A program made the translations under genes and the position numbers. The notes under the pieces are model-generated. The model was not told where the DNA came from. It ran no database searches and was given only the letters and a program-made list of their open reading frames with translations. Positions 55,011 through 63,717 of a DNA stretch of 64,000 nucleotides are shown piece after piece (the first letter of the stretch is position 1; each line of letters starts with the position of its first letter). The stretch is taken from contig CBDCYF010000005.1 in assembly GCA_965224065.1 (NCBI GenBank), positions 992,001-1,056,000 on the forward strand, written 5' to 3'. The DNA is from JAOTZA01 sp965224065 (lineage in GTDB: Bacteria > Acidobacteriota > Thermoanaerobaculia > Multivoradales > JAHEKO01).

Positions 55011-55039
55011 TTGACCGGGCCACGAATGCGCCTTAGGCT
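55011..55039 (+). promoter_or_regulatory. sigma70-like promoter of the thioredoxin-like gene
   Basis: TTGACC (55011-55016), a 17-base spacer, and TAGGCT (55034-55039). The expected start of transcription would be about 55046, only a few bases before GTG 55049, implying a nearly leaderless message. Confidence 0.5.
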
Positions 55040-55048
55040 GGCTGTACG

Positions 55049-55903
55049 GTGTCCCCAAAAGATGAACCCACGCTGCTCTGTCCGCGATGCGGGGAGACCA
55101 CCCCACGAGGGTATGAATGCCTGCATTGCGGAGTCGTTTTCGCGAAGCTGCGTGAGCCCGGCGAGACGCCGCCCAGTGCGCGCCCGATCGAATACCGTCC
55201 TGCCTCTGTGCCCACGCCCGCGACGGGTGGCCGCACGCTGGGGCGTCTGCTCCTTTTGCTGGCACTGGTATGGGCCGGGACGATGATGGTGACAGGGCAT
55301 CTCGGTCGTCGAGCCGACTCCAAACTGGAGAGCGTCGCTGAGACCGGGAATCAACCCAGAGACTTGTCACGTGCACCTCGCTCGCAGCCCGCGCCACCCA
55401 CACCCGCTCCCTCGGCTGCCGCCCGCGTCTCGCCACCCCCTGCGCTCGAGCGCCGAGAATCTCAGCCTCGAACGCCACCGCGGCCCGCGGCCCGCGTAGT
55501 CCGCTCAAGCTACACCTGGTATCACGGTGCAAACGGTTACCTGCAGGGATTCGAGGAAGCCAGCAGAGAGAACAAGGCCGTGCTGGTCTACTTTCACACG
55601 GACTGGTGCCCGTATTGCAAACAGCTCGATCGTGACCTTCTGAGCCGGGCCCAGGTCGAAGCGACGACCAAGTTCTTCGTCAAGATCAAGATCAACCCCG
55701 AAAAAGGGCGAGCAGAAAAAATCCTCGCGACTCGCTACGGTGTGACCGGTTACCCCTCCCTCTTTGTCCATGCTGCCGGTTCCGACCGACCGTCTAGGAT
55801 CCACGGCATGACGAAAGAAAACGGTCGGTGGCGCTCGCGCACGCAAGCTGAGTTCACCGCGCTCCTGACCCGGACCGCCGGCGAGGCATTCACTACCGGG
55901 TAA
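55049..55903 (+). CDS. membrane-anchored thioredoxin-like protein with N-terminal zinc ribbon
   Basis: A 284-residue fusion. A zinc-ribbon-like CPRCGETTPRGYECLHC occupies about residues 11-27, a membrane segment (TLGRLLLLLALVWAGTMMV) about 63-81, then a Pro/Ala-rich linker and a thioredoxin fold from about 150 (VLVYFHTDWCPYCKQLDRDL with the active-site WCPYC, and GVTGYPSLFVHAAG with cis-Pro). The thioredoxin part resembles the thioredoxin_7/DUF255-like group. If the ribbon is cytosolic, the thioredoxin lies outside the membrane. The start is GTG 55049. A DUF7544-like membrane gene follows 12 bases later. Confidence 0.8.
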   Translation: MSPKDEPTLLCPRCGETTPRGYECLHCGVVFAKLREPGETPPSARPIEYRPASVPTPATGGRTLGRLLLLLALVWAGTMMVTGHLGRRADSKLESVAETGNQPRDLSRAPRSQPAPPTPAPSAAARVSPPPALERRESQPRTPPRPAARVVRSSYTWYHGANGYLQGFEEASRENKAVLVYFHTDWCPYCKQLDRDLLSRAQVEATTKFFVKIKINPEKGRAEKILATRYGVTGYPSLFVHAAGSDRPSRIHGMTKENGRWRSRTQAEFTALLTRTAGEAFTTG

Positions 55904-55915
55904 GCTCACCGCGGA

Positions 55916-56914
55916 ATGAACCAAAACCCGGTGTCTCTGACCGCGGCCCTGGCGGATGCGTGGGAACGGATGAAAACCATCCTGTTCCGGCCGTTCGAAC
56001 TCAGCAAATGGATGGTGATCGGGTTCACCGCCTGGTTGGCAGGGCTTGGAGGCGGCGGCAATTTCAACCTGAACTTCGGCGATTGGGGCGACTCGACGGA
56101 CGCCGAACAGCTCGACCGGGCCGGCACCGGGTTAGATCCGATTTTCCGCCTCAGCACGTGGAAGACATGGTGGCAGTGGCTGCTCGATCATCCGATCTGG
56201 CTGGCGGCCGGCACGCTGGGCTGCGGGTTGCTGATCGCGCTCGTGTTGACCTTGCTCTGGGTCAAATCGCGCGGCAAGTTCATGTTTCTCGACAACGTGC
56301 TGCGGAACCGGGCGGCGGTCGTAAGCCCGTGGAAACGCTACCGCCGCGCCGGCAACTCGCACTTCGGTTTCCAGCTCATGTTCTCGGTGGCGGTTATCGG
56401 CACCTTCGTCGGGCTGGCGCTGGCCTTCATCGGTTTGAACCGAGGGGGCGCGAACCTAGCCCTCGACACTACCGCGGCCCGTGTCGGCTTGGCCGTGGCG
56501 GTGGTGGGGCTTCTGCTGGTGGCGCTGGTCCTGGGCTACATCCAGTACTTCTTGGACGGATTCGTCGTACCGCTGATGTACCGGTATGACCTCCGAGTGA
56601 TGCCCGCATGGAGCCGCTTTGGAAGACTGTTTCGGGCCCGTCCGTGGCCGTTCCTGCTCTCCGGGCCTTTTGTCTTGCTCCTTGGAATCGGTGTCGTCCT
56701 GGCGATCGTCGTGGCCGGTCTGCTGACCTGTTGCATCGGCTTTTTACTGATCATCATCCCGTACATCGGGACCGTCGTGACGCTCCCGGTGCCGGTGACC
56801 TACCGGGCCTTCACCGTCGCGCTCCTCGACCAGATCGATCCCGGGTTCTTCGACCAAGAGCGCGCGACACCTTCCACGGCGACCCCGCCGCCGGCCCCCG
56901 CGCCGATACCCTGA
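55916..56914 (+). CDS. multi-pass membrane protein (DUF7544/DUF4013-like)
   Basis: Integral membrane protein of 332 residues with about six hydrophobic segments (WMVIGFTAWLAGLGGGG, LAAGTLGCGLLIALVLTLLW, LMFSVAVIGTFVGLALAFIG, VGLAVAVVGLLLVALVLGYI, PFVLLLGIGVVLAIVVAGLL, CIGFLLIIIPYIGTVVTLPV) and the phrase FMFLDNVLRNRAAV, typical of poorly characterised families of stomatal-like or glycerophosphodiesterase-associated domains. No enzyme motif is present. It is 12 bases downstream of the thioredoxin-like gene and probably co-expressed. Family label is tentative. Confidence 0.7.
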   Translation: MNQNPVSLTAALADAWERMKTILFRPFELSKWMVIGFTAWLAGLGGGGNFNLNFGDWGDSTDAEQLDRAGTGLDPIFRLSTWKTWWQWLLDHPIWLAAGTLGCGLLIALVLTLLWVKSRGKFMFLDNVLRNRAAVVSPWKRYRRAGNSHFGFQLMFSVAVIGTFVGLALAFIGLNRGGANLALDTTAARVGLAVAVVGLLLVALVLGYIQYFLDGFVVPLMYRYDLRVMPAWSRFGRLFRARPWPFLLSGPFVLLLGIGVVLAIVVAGLLTCCIGFLLIIIPYIGTVVTLPVPVTYRAFTVALLDQIDPGFFDQERATPSTATPPPAPAPIP

Positions 56915-56945
56915 CCGCGGCACGTCGGCCGGGCTGGCGCCGCGG

Positions 56946-57698
56946 CTAACGGCAGGCGCAGTTACAACCGTAGCTTCCGGTCGTCATCGCGATGTTGCAG
57001 CTCCAGCGGGTCTTGTTTCGGCCGCGGCCACATCGTCCGGCCGGCACACAATTGACATTGGTCGCACCCGGTGCCGTGACCTGATTCTCACGACACTTTG
57101 GAAGACCCAAGCACACGCCCTGAGCACAAAACCGCGCGCAACGGTTGTTCGCCCAGGCCGCCGGCTGCGCCTGCAGACGAGCAGCGGGATTGTTTCTCGT
57201 ACAGAAAATGTCTTGCAGCGAGTTGCCGTTGGCGACGCTCTCACTCAGCCGGTCACACACCGTCGCCGCAGCAACCTCGCCCTTACCCGTAATCGTGCCC
57301 CCGTCGATCCCGTACTCGTCTCGGGCGAGCTCCTCGGCGCAAGAGGGCGCCGCGAACTCACGCGTCCCGCTTCCCTCGAAAGTCAACTTGAAGCGAGGCG
57401 GACACGCGCGTGTGCATGTTGCTTGGCAAAGGTCGAAACATTTCTTTGGCGCCGGTTTCGGGAATCCTTTCGGTGGGTTGAGGCAAAGATCCTGGCAAGT
57501 CGGGAAGCACTCGTTGAAACAGGCGGGATCCGTGAGAAAGATCGAAGAGGGGAGCTCCAGAACCTGCAGGTCCGAACCCGCGGCGGACTCTTCTTTGGCT
57601 TCTCCTGCGGCCGATTCCCCACGGACGCCGGCCGCGCCCATGAGAAGTGCTCCTGACACCAAGACGGCTACAAGATGGATCATCCGGTGACTTCTCAT
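56946..57698 (-). CDS. secreted cysteine-rich protein of unknown function
   Basis: I do not recognise this 250-residue protein. ATG 57698 follows a perfect AAGGAGG. The signal peptide (MIHLVAVLVSGALLMGAAG) is clear. The mature part has 21 Cys, including two tandem C-x3-C-x3-C-x3-C blocks, CFNECFPTCQDLC and CFDLCQATCTRAC, and a closing GCNCACR. Such spacing places Cys along one helix face and suggests disulfide-linked helical hairpins. Haem or metal motifs (CxxCH) are absent. A second Cys-dense exported protein lies at 63331, but I see no clear homology between them. Confidence 0.8.
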   Translation of the reverse strand: MRSHRMIHLVAVLVSGALLMGAAGVRGESAAGEAKEESAAGSDLQVLELPSSIFLTDPACFNECFPTCQDLCLNPPKGFPKPAPKKCFDLCQATCTRACPPRFKLTFEGSGTREFAAPSCAEELARDEYGIDGGTITGKGEVAAATVCDRLSESVANGNSLQDIFCTRNNPAARLQAQPAAWANNRCARFCAQGVCLGLPKCRENQVTAPGATNVNCVPAGRCGRGRNKTRWSCNIAMTTGSYGCNCACR

Positions 57699-57937
57699 AC
57701 CGACCTCCTTTATCCGGGACGCCCCGGACACTGCCTCCTCCTGGCCGCAAAGTGGCCCTCGTGGCGCAAACGGCCTCTGAGTAGAATTAAATTACAGAAA
57801 TACTATCATTCTCAGCGCCCACTCGCAAGCGCCGGGCCCGTGTCATCGCAACAAGCGACAACGCCTATCGATCTCGTCCGAGCCTGCCGCCCCGCTCGCC
57901 CATGAGGCCAGCAAACGGCTGCTCCTTCCGCCTTCGG

Positions 57938-58489
57938 TTATGGCCCCGAGTTGGCTTCCGCTATGTGATCGCGGTGGCGCTCGATGTGGAACCGGATGAA
58001 CTCCAGCCCCTGGCGCATCGTGAACGGCCCGGAAATGGGATGGTTGTACGCGACCGAGTCCAACTCGTTCTCGGTCACCAACTCACCGAACGTTTCCACC
58101 AGCCCGGCGTTTCGCTTCAAGCGCGCGGTCCAGTACGCGACCGATCCTCCCCACTCGGGAACTGCCAGCGGCGGGGCTTCCACCTTCTCCGGCCAGGTCC
58201 GGGCGGCCACCTCTTCGATCGATTCTTGAGGCGTGGAGCTCTGCGGACCCGGCAGTCCCTTTTGGCCGTCTTCCACCGCACCAAACATCCGCCAGAGGGT
58301 GGCCTCCTCCGCGCGGACGAGGTGCTCGACATACTGAAGAGGCGACCAGCGCCCTTCGGCGACCGGCGCTTCGATTTGCTCGGGGATGAGGCCCTCGACG
58401 ACCTCCAGCAGGCGAGCTCGGGCTTTCTCGACCGCCTGGACCAGCTCTGAGAGATTCTCTCTTGGCTTGTCAGCATTGACGGATCGCAC
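57938..58489 (-). CDS. DinB-family protein
   Basis: Four-helix DinB/YfiT-like metal-binding protein of 183 residues. The first His is in LQYVEHLVRAEE (His56), and the C-terminal helix FHIERHRDHI supplies the other two. The start is GTG 58489. Related proteins are putative thiol transferases (bacillithiol-type) or hydrolases; the substrate is unknown. About 240 AT-richer bases separate it from the Cys-rich gene, with no gene evident there. Confidence 0.85.
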   Translation of the reverse strand: MRSVNADKPRENLSELVQAVEKARARLLEVVEGLIPEQIEAPVAEGRWSPLQYVEHLVRAEEATLWRMFGAVEDGQKGLPGPQSSTPQESIEEVAARTWPEKVEAPPLAVPEWGGSVAYWTARLKRNAGLVETFGELVTENELDSVAYNHPISGPFTMRQGLEFIRFHIERHRDHIAEANSGP

Positions 58490-58588
58490 GTCATGACTCT
58501 ACAACGCAGCACAGTGGCCCGTCGTGGCTATAGACAAGTGGCCTCTTCGTGACCGTCCGCTCCGGTCTGCTAGGGTACTCTCGGAACG

Positions 58589-59560
58589 ATGCCGAGAGGA
58601 GCGATAAGCGTCCTCGCGCACAAGGTCGAGAGTCGCAGGACAGTCCGCTGGATGGGTCTGGCTCTCGTCGCTGGGTTGTTCTCGCCGAGCGCCGAGGCGT
58701 TCACAGCCTCCGGACTCACCTTGAGGCTCAACGGGCCCGGCAAGGTTCCAAAGAGCGTCGTACTCGAGACTGTCATTGGGTCGAATTTCACCGGCACCCT
58801 CGACTTCGAGCAGCACTCGCCCTTCGACCAACGCTTCTTTAACCGCGGTCAAGTGGAGGTCTCGGTCAAGGTCCTCCGAGACGGCGAAGTAACGTTCCAG
58901 AAGAAGGCCAGCGCGACGCACTCGGGGAGCGCCTCGCTCGGGATCTTCTTCCCGGAGAAGATCGCGTTTCATACGGGCGACATTGTCATCGCCCGGTTTA
59001 AGTTGCGGGACTTCCCAAAGCTCGCTGCCGGAGAGCAGTACATCATTGAATCGAATGATCGAGAGGAGAGGCCACCGGAGGCGTCCGGCTCATTGAAATC
59101 GCAAACCACCGCGGAACCCGTACCGATCGCAGTCGCTGCCAAGCCCTCGACCTTCGAGTACGGTTTCAACGTCTTCGAGTTCAACCCGACCAAACGAATC
59201 CCAAAAAAATGGCAACGCGCTTTTGTCGCGCACCGCGCGCTCGGTCTGGCGGAAGTCTGCGTGAGCGAGGAAACACGAATCTACGACAACCCGGATTCAA
59301 ACGAGTTCGCGAGACGGAAAAAGGGGCGGATCCGGGCACAGATCGAGATCATGCGTGCGGGAGGCGGATCAGAGAAATTCAAAATCAACGGGCGAACATC
59401 AAAACTAAGCGGTATCCTCCACGTGTGCCTGCCTGAGCCCGTGAACATCGCGAAAGGCGACGCTCTCCTGTCGAGTCTCAAATTCCGTCAGTTTCCTAAA
59501 AAACTCGACGGCCCACGGGACCACGTCGTCTGGGCCGTGCGTGCATTGCGAGTCGAGTAG
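58589..59560 (+). CDS. exported protein with duplicated beta domain, function unknown
   Basis: The 323 residues have an N-terminal signal peptide (VRWMGLALVAGLFSPSAEAF). The mature chain seems to contain two similar halves. VEVSVKVLRDGEVTFQKK to IVIARFKLRDFPKLAAG (first half) parallels IRAQIEIMRAGGGSEKFK to LLSSLKFRQFPKKLDGP (second half), each ending in a short hydrophobic strand. No family was recognised. It faces three minus-strand exported genes. Confidence 0.7.
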   Translation: MPRGAISVLAHKVESRRTVRWMGLALVAGLFSPSAEAFTASGLTLRLNGPGKVPKSVVLETVIGSNFTGTLDFEQHSPFDQRFFNRGQVEVSVKVLRDGEVTFQKKASATHSGSASLGIFFPEKIAFHTGDIVIARFKLRDFPKLAAGEQYIIESNDREERPPEASGSLKSQTTAEPVPIAVAAKPSTFEYGFNVFEFNPTKRIPKKWQRAFVAHRALGLAEVCVSEETRIYDNPDSNEFARRKKGRIRAQIEIMRAGGGSEKFKINGRTSKLSGILHVCLPEPVNIAKGDALLSSLKFRQFPKKLDGPRDHVVWAVRALRVE

Positions 59561-59632
59561 CGGATCACTCCGCCGCCGTCGCGGGCTCGCACTGGGACAT
59601 GCCCGATCCCGCAACGTCCGGGCAGCAGAGTC

Positions 59633-60136
59633 TCAGGTGCAGGGCCCCTGATAGGCCAGCAGCATGCCGTCGGTGTCAGGCAAATGGATACAACGCTTAT
59701 AGGCGGAGGCCCCAAAGCGTTCAAACCGGTCGGGACACTCCACGATCTGTGCCGGCACGAACTCGTCGGCAGAACGCAGCCGCAGTCCTCCATCCCGACC
59801 GACGATCAAACGTTCACCCGGGCCATAGAAAAGGTGGAGATCCCCGCCGTCAACCCCGGTGGGGACGAAATCAATCGGCACGCGCCATGTCTGTTGAATA
59901 TTGCCCTCCGCATCCAACAGAAACACCGCCTCGGCATCGTAAAAAGGCGCCGGCTCCGGCATGGCGGTCACAACCATCGAGATAGTAGATCCGCAAGGAT
60001 GATCGTCGTTCACCAGAGAACCCGGCGGCGGTCGCCCGTCCGTGTTCAGCCAGAAACTCACCAGGACCCCATCGGACGACGTGCAAGCGCCGAGGAGCAA
60101 AGCCAGAGAGAGAGTGCAGCGTAGGGACACGCTCAC
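59633..60136 (-). CDS. putative lipoprotein, function unknown
   Basis: The 167 residues begin with a lipoprotein signal (LRCTLSLALLLGACTSS, lipobox LGAC). The mature part is acidic, with few Cys, and has a beta-rich segment with repeated glycine turns (LLDAEGNIQQTWRVPIDF, LFYGPGERLIVGRDGGLRL). No known domain is recognised. The GTG start is at 60136. It is 50 bases from the next minus-strand exported gene. Confidence 0.65.
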   Translation of the reverse strand: MSVSLRCTLSLALLLGACTSSDGVLVSFWLNTDGRPPPGSLVNDDHPCGSTISMVVTAMPEPAPFYDAEAVFLLDAEGNIQQTWRVPIDFVPTGVDGGDLHLFYGPGERLIVGRDGGLRLRSADEFVPAQIVECPDRFERFGASAYKRCIHLPDTDGMLLAYQGPCT

Positions 60137-60186
60137 CGTTCTCCCACCACCTTAGTGCTCACCCTCGCGTCGGCGGCAGCAGGTTG

Positions 60187-60666
60187 CTACGTGGCCGCCT
60201 CATCCTCGGGTTGAGGAGAAGCACACTCGGATTTCTCCCAGGCCATGCAGATACTGACGTCATATTCGCAGGGTCTCTTGGGCACAATTCGCATTTCTCG
60301 CAACTCGAGTGGAGCCCATCTCGGGCGGTAGCGGACGACGAGTTCGTCACGATCATTCTCGTCTCGCTCCCAGTTCGCCGACTCCACGCCTGAGACCATG
60401 TAATCCAGCTCGTCGATCTTGCAAGTCGCTTCGACCTGTCTCTCTGTGGAGCGGCCCTCCTCGACCATGGTGATCCACTCGAGGTATCCATCGATCCAAC
60501 AATGCTCCGGCGAGCACACTGAATAAACCAGCAGGCGATGTCCCCTGCCAGACACCGCAAGGTCCAAGTTGGGATCAATGTCTCTGTGCGGAGGCTTGGC
60601 TGCGCCAATTGACGGCGAAACCACGAGAAGCACCCATACGAGGAAAGCGCCCAGGCTCGACCTCAC
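60187..60666 (-). CDS. small exported protein, function unknown
   Basis: From GTG 60666, 159 residues begin with a signal peptide (VRSSLGAFLVWVLLVVSPSIGAA). A longer open frame to 60798 exists, but its start is a TTG and its N-terminal 44 residues are not signal-like, so I prefer the shorter form. The mature part has five Cys and many charged residues (VYSVCSPEHCWIDGYLEWI, ESANWERDENDRDELVV). No ribosome site is convincing for any start, so the 5' end is unsure. Confidence 0.55.
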   Translation of the reverse strand: MRSSLGAFLVWVLLVVSPSIGAAKPPHRDIDPNLDLAVSGRGHRLLVYSVCSPEHCWIDGYLEWITMVEEGRSTERQVEATCKIDELDYMVSGVESANWERDENDRDELVVRYRPRWAPLELREMRIVPKRPCEYDVSICMAWEKSECASPQPEDEAAT

Positions 60667-60911
60667 GGAGCCACCCAATGACCCGAGCTGGTAGATGACT
60701 TCATAAGGGAGATCAAAACCCGACAGTCCCAAGAAATACTTACACGCCTCAAAGAACGCCTTCAGGCTTTGAGCTTTTCGAGGCCAAACAAGCGTCAACG
60801 ACGCTCGACTAGCCTAGCACCAACAAGTTACGCAACTACTGGTGTTGGTGGCCGTTACGGAAGCCGGCCAGAACCTCGAACGGTTAACCTGAATTGCTGA
60901 GTCGTTGCCTG

Positions 60912-63302
60912 TTAATCCCCACGCGGCACGACAAGTTCCACTACCGAGCCCGGTAGGTAGTCCGCTACCGAAACGCTTGGCCCGCCGGGATAAGCCGCCG
61001 CCACGTCAGGTACAGCTCCGGCGCTCGGGTCAACGCCATTGAGCACGACGAATCCGTCGGAACCGGTGCGATAGAACAGAAGCTGCTGGGTTCGGTTGTA
61101 TCCCATCAAAAAATCGTTGGGGCCGAGGGTCAGAGAATCGAATCGCAGCTCGATAGGCACCCCGACCAGCGGCGCATCCTCTTCGTCCACGACCCGCACT
61201 CGCAATGGTGGTGGTGCGCGTCGGACGACCAGCTCCTTGAGGCGGCGGAAGCGATCGCCGCGAATCACTTCTATGGCCGCTGCGGGATGGAGAACAACAA
61301 CGTCGCGTGTATCGACGCAGCCCGGCGCCGCAGCAGCAATGCCTCGGCGGTCGGTGGTGAACGAACAGCGCTGGCGACGCCCCTCCGCATCGATAACAAG
61401 CAAGAAGGCGTCGGTTAGTGGCGTCCCGTCGGCGAAACGCACAAGCGTCCCGTCCTTGGTCTCTTTGGACTCGGGCCACAGCACGATCTCCGCCGTCGCC
61501 GTACCGACCGCCGGTACGTCCACCTTCGAGCGATATTCCTTGTACCCGCGCCGTCGTGCCGCCACTCGGTGTACGCCGCTTGGTACGTCGCGGAAGGCGA
61601 CTGTGCCGCTCTGGTCTGAGGTCAAGACCGTCATATTCTCCCGTTCGGGCTCTTCGAAGCTGACGTCGCCATGGACAAAGGACAGTCGCTCCCCCGGAGC
61701 TCCAGCCAAGAAAATCTGCGCTCCTGGGACCGGGTCTCCTGTGCTCGCGTCCGCTACGTGGACTGCAAGTCCGGGACCGTCGCCAAGAGGGATATCGAGC
61801 CTCCCGGAACCACGGAGAAACGACCCACGATGGAACAAGCGGCACGCACCCCCCGTATCGCACGCATGGATCGAGTAGAAGAAGTACAGGCCGAGTTTCT
61901 CCTCCGGTTTCCGGTCCTCGTCACCTTCCAAGATAAAGCTGGAGAAAGGTTGGCGACCAAAATAGTAGAGGTGATACAGCAGCTCATCATCCGTCACCGC
62001 GGCCCGTTGTGCCTGGCCGCGCTGAATTGGCACGAGCCGCACCTCGCCTGCGACCGGCTCATCATCTAGAAGGAGCGAACCGTATACGTGCATTTCCCAC
62101 AGTAGGGCGGGGTCGAGTACCGGCACGTTCTCTGAGTCCGGGTCGAGATACGGAAACACACCGGTACCGAGTCCGTGCACAACCTCGTCGTCTATCTCCG
62201 CGCTGATGATGTAGAGGCCGTCGTCGAGGCCGGAAAAAGTATAGGTCTTGAGTCCGTGCTCGAGCTCAAGACTCTGGATCGAGCTCCCACAAGAACCCTG
62301 CCTGTAGCTCGTGGCCTGCGCGCTACGACCACAGTAGAAGATCTCGAGCGCCTGACGCCAGTGTCGTTGCTGGGGTTGATAGTCAACGGCGATATCGAGC
62401 GACCTTCGACGTTTGAGCGGCACGCTCGGCAGCTCACGAGCAGATCCGCTCAGGCTTTCTACTGGCTGTAGATAGGTCCGGAGCTCGGGATGTCGGACCC
62501 GGAGCTCCTGCACATTTGACGGGACATCCAAGAAGAAGAAACTGCCACGATTGTCGACCCACATCGACGCGACGGCATTCGTGCCGTAGGCGGTGCCGCT
62601 GCCGAAAGTCATTTCGAGCTTCGTTGGGTCTGTCGTGCTTTCTCCCCCGTCCTCCGGAAGAGTGACGTGCACCAGGAACTCCTGCTTGTCGCCGGCCGGA
62701 GGGGCAGGTGGACCGATCGTTTTTTCCTCTCGATGACTGCATTCTCCCAAGCCATCAATCCCGATCAGACCGTGGCGCCCGACCGAGTAGGCAAGCAGGC
62801 CGCCGGCAGGGACCCAGAGCGTGTCTCGCTTCTTCGGATCGACGGGAAAAGTTGCAGAGTATTGCGGTGAGACGATATCGAGCCGAGTTACGGCGTCCCA
62901 GTGTGCCGCCGAATCGAGCCGAATCCTGCAAGCTTCCACCACGGGCCAAACAAGCGTTTTGTGACATGGCCCGGGACTCTCTCCGGGCTCGACCTCGCCA
63001 GCGACCTTGATCGTCCCGGAGACAACGGACACATAGCCCTCGTCGCTTTCGGCGATCCACTGCCACGATCCTGGCGGGATCGGATACACACTGTTCGCGT
63101 CGAGGACGTGGCTCGGCGCATAGTCGCCAGGACCGTAGAGGAAGACCCGCCCAGACTTCAGAACCGCTGAGGGCTTGTACCCGCCCTCCTCTGCGCCAAT
63201 GCGCTTTGGCACCAACTGAAACGACACTTTGAAATCATCAGCACGACAAACAAAGCCCGTCAGCAAGGCGCCGGCAATGGCGCAGAGCAAAGTTCCTCTC
63301 AT
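60912..63302 (-). CDS. large exported protein with carboxypeptidase-regulatory-like domains
   Basis: The 796 residues have a signal peptide (LLCAIAGALLTGFVCRA) and an all-beta mature chain. The C-terminal third has carboxypeptidase-regulatory/SpaA-like repeats: VHVADASTGDPVPGAQIFLAG, VAFRDVPSGVHRVAARRRGYKEY (quoted in part), VRVVDEEDAPLVGVPIELR. Similar repeats occur in cell-surface and TonB-linked proteins of Acidobacteriota. No catalytic motif or membrane anchor was seen. It lies 28 bases downstream of the Cys-rich small gene, so the two may be one transcript. Confidence 0.75.
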   Translation of the reverse strand: MRGTLLCAIAGALLTGFVCRADDFKVSFQLVPKRIGAEEGGYKPSAVLKSGRVFLYGPGDYAPSHVLDANSVYPIPPGSWQWIAESDEGYVSVVSGTIKVAGEVEPGESPGPCHKTLVWPVVEACRIRLDSAAHWDAVTRLDIVSPQYSATFPVDPKKRDTLWVPAGGLLAYSVGRHGLIGIDGLGECSHREEKTIGPPAPPAGDKQEFLVHVTLPEDGGESTTDPTKLEMTFGSGTAYGTNAVASMWVDNRGSFFFLDVPSNVQELRVRHPELRTYLQPVESLSGSARELPSVPLKRRRSLDIAVDYQPQQRHWRQALEIFYCGRSAQATSYRQGSCGSSIQSLELEHGLKTYTFSGLDDGLYIISAEIDDEVVHGLGTGVFPYLDPDSENVPVLDPALLWEMHVYGSLLLDDEPVAGEVRLVPIQRGQAQRAAVTDDELLYHLYYFGRQPFSSFILEGDEDRKPEEKLGLYFFYSIHACDTGGACRLFHRGSFLRGSGRLDIPLGDGPGLAVHVADASTGDPVPGAQIFLAGAPGERLSFVHGDVSFEEPERENMTVLTSDQSGTVAFRDVPSGVHRVAARRRGYKEYRSKVDVPAVGTATAEIVLWPESKETKDGTLVRFADGTPLTDAFLLVIDAEGRRQRCSFTTDRRGIAAAAPGCVDTRDVVVLHPAAAIEVIRGDRFRRLKELVVRRAPPPLRVRVVDEEDAPLVGVPIELRFDSLTLGPNDFLMGYNRTQQLLFYRTGSDGFVVLNGVDPSAGAVPDVAAAYPGGPSVSVADYLPGSVVELVVPRGD

Positions 63303-63330
63303 CTATGCCCCTTGTGCGCTTCTCGACGCT

Positions 63331-63717
63331 CTAGGGAGGACAATCGTGGTCGCCGTCGCAATCAAATGGCCACCAGTTGCAATCCCAGCCGCATTCGTTG
63401 CCAAAAGTCGAAGCCGTGCAGGCGCAAAGAGAGTTGAGAAGGCAGCGACACTTCGACGAACAAACGCACGCTGGAAAACACCAACATCCCTCCTCCATGC
63501 GCCCGGCTCCGCCTGCTTTCGCACCCGCCAGAAACACCGGCCCGTCTGCCCTGTCAGCTTCTCCCCACAATGGCGTCGTCAAACAACTCCGCTCGCTCGG
63601 CTCACCTCCTAGGCTGGCGGTGTTCGGCTCATCCGAGCTCACGGGGTCTAGCTCTGCGAAAGTGACCCCCGAGTTCAACGCTGCGGTCACCGCGAACAAG
63701 ACGAAAACTTGTTTCAT
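63331..63717 (-). CDS. small secreted cysteine-dense protein, function unknown
   Basis: The 128 residues start with a signal peptide (MKQVFVLFAVTAALNSGVTFA), continue with a low-complexity Ser/Gly/Ala stretch, and end in a 51-residue domain with 12 Cys (CWCFPACVCSSKCRC, CACTASTFGNEC, GWDC, WWPFDCDGDHDCPP). The final Asp/Cys-rich segment could bind Ca2+ or metal; this is inference. A GGAGGG ribosome site precedes ATG 63717. It is the first gene of a pair with the large exported gene. Confidence 0.75.
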   Translation of the reverse strand: MKQVFVLFAVTAALNSGVTFAELDPVSSDEPNTASLGGEPSERSCLTTPLWGEADRADGPVFLAGAKAGGAGRMEEGCWCFPACVCSSKCRCLLNSLCACTASTFGNECGWDCNWWPFDCDGDHDCPP

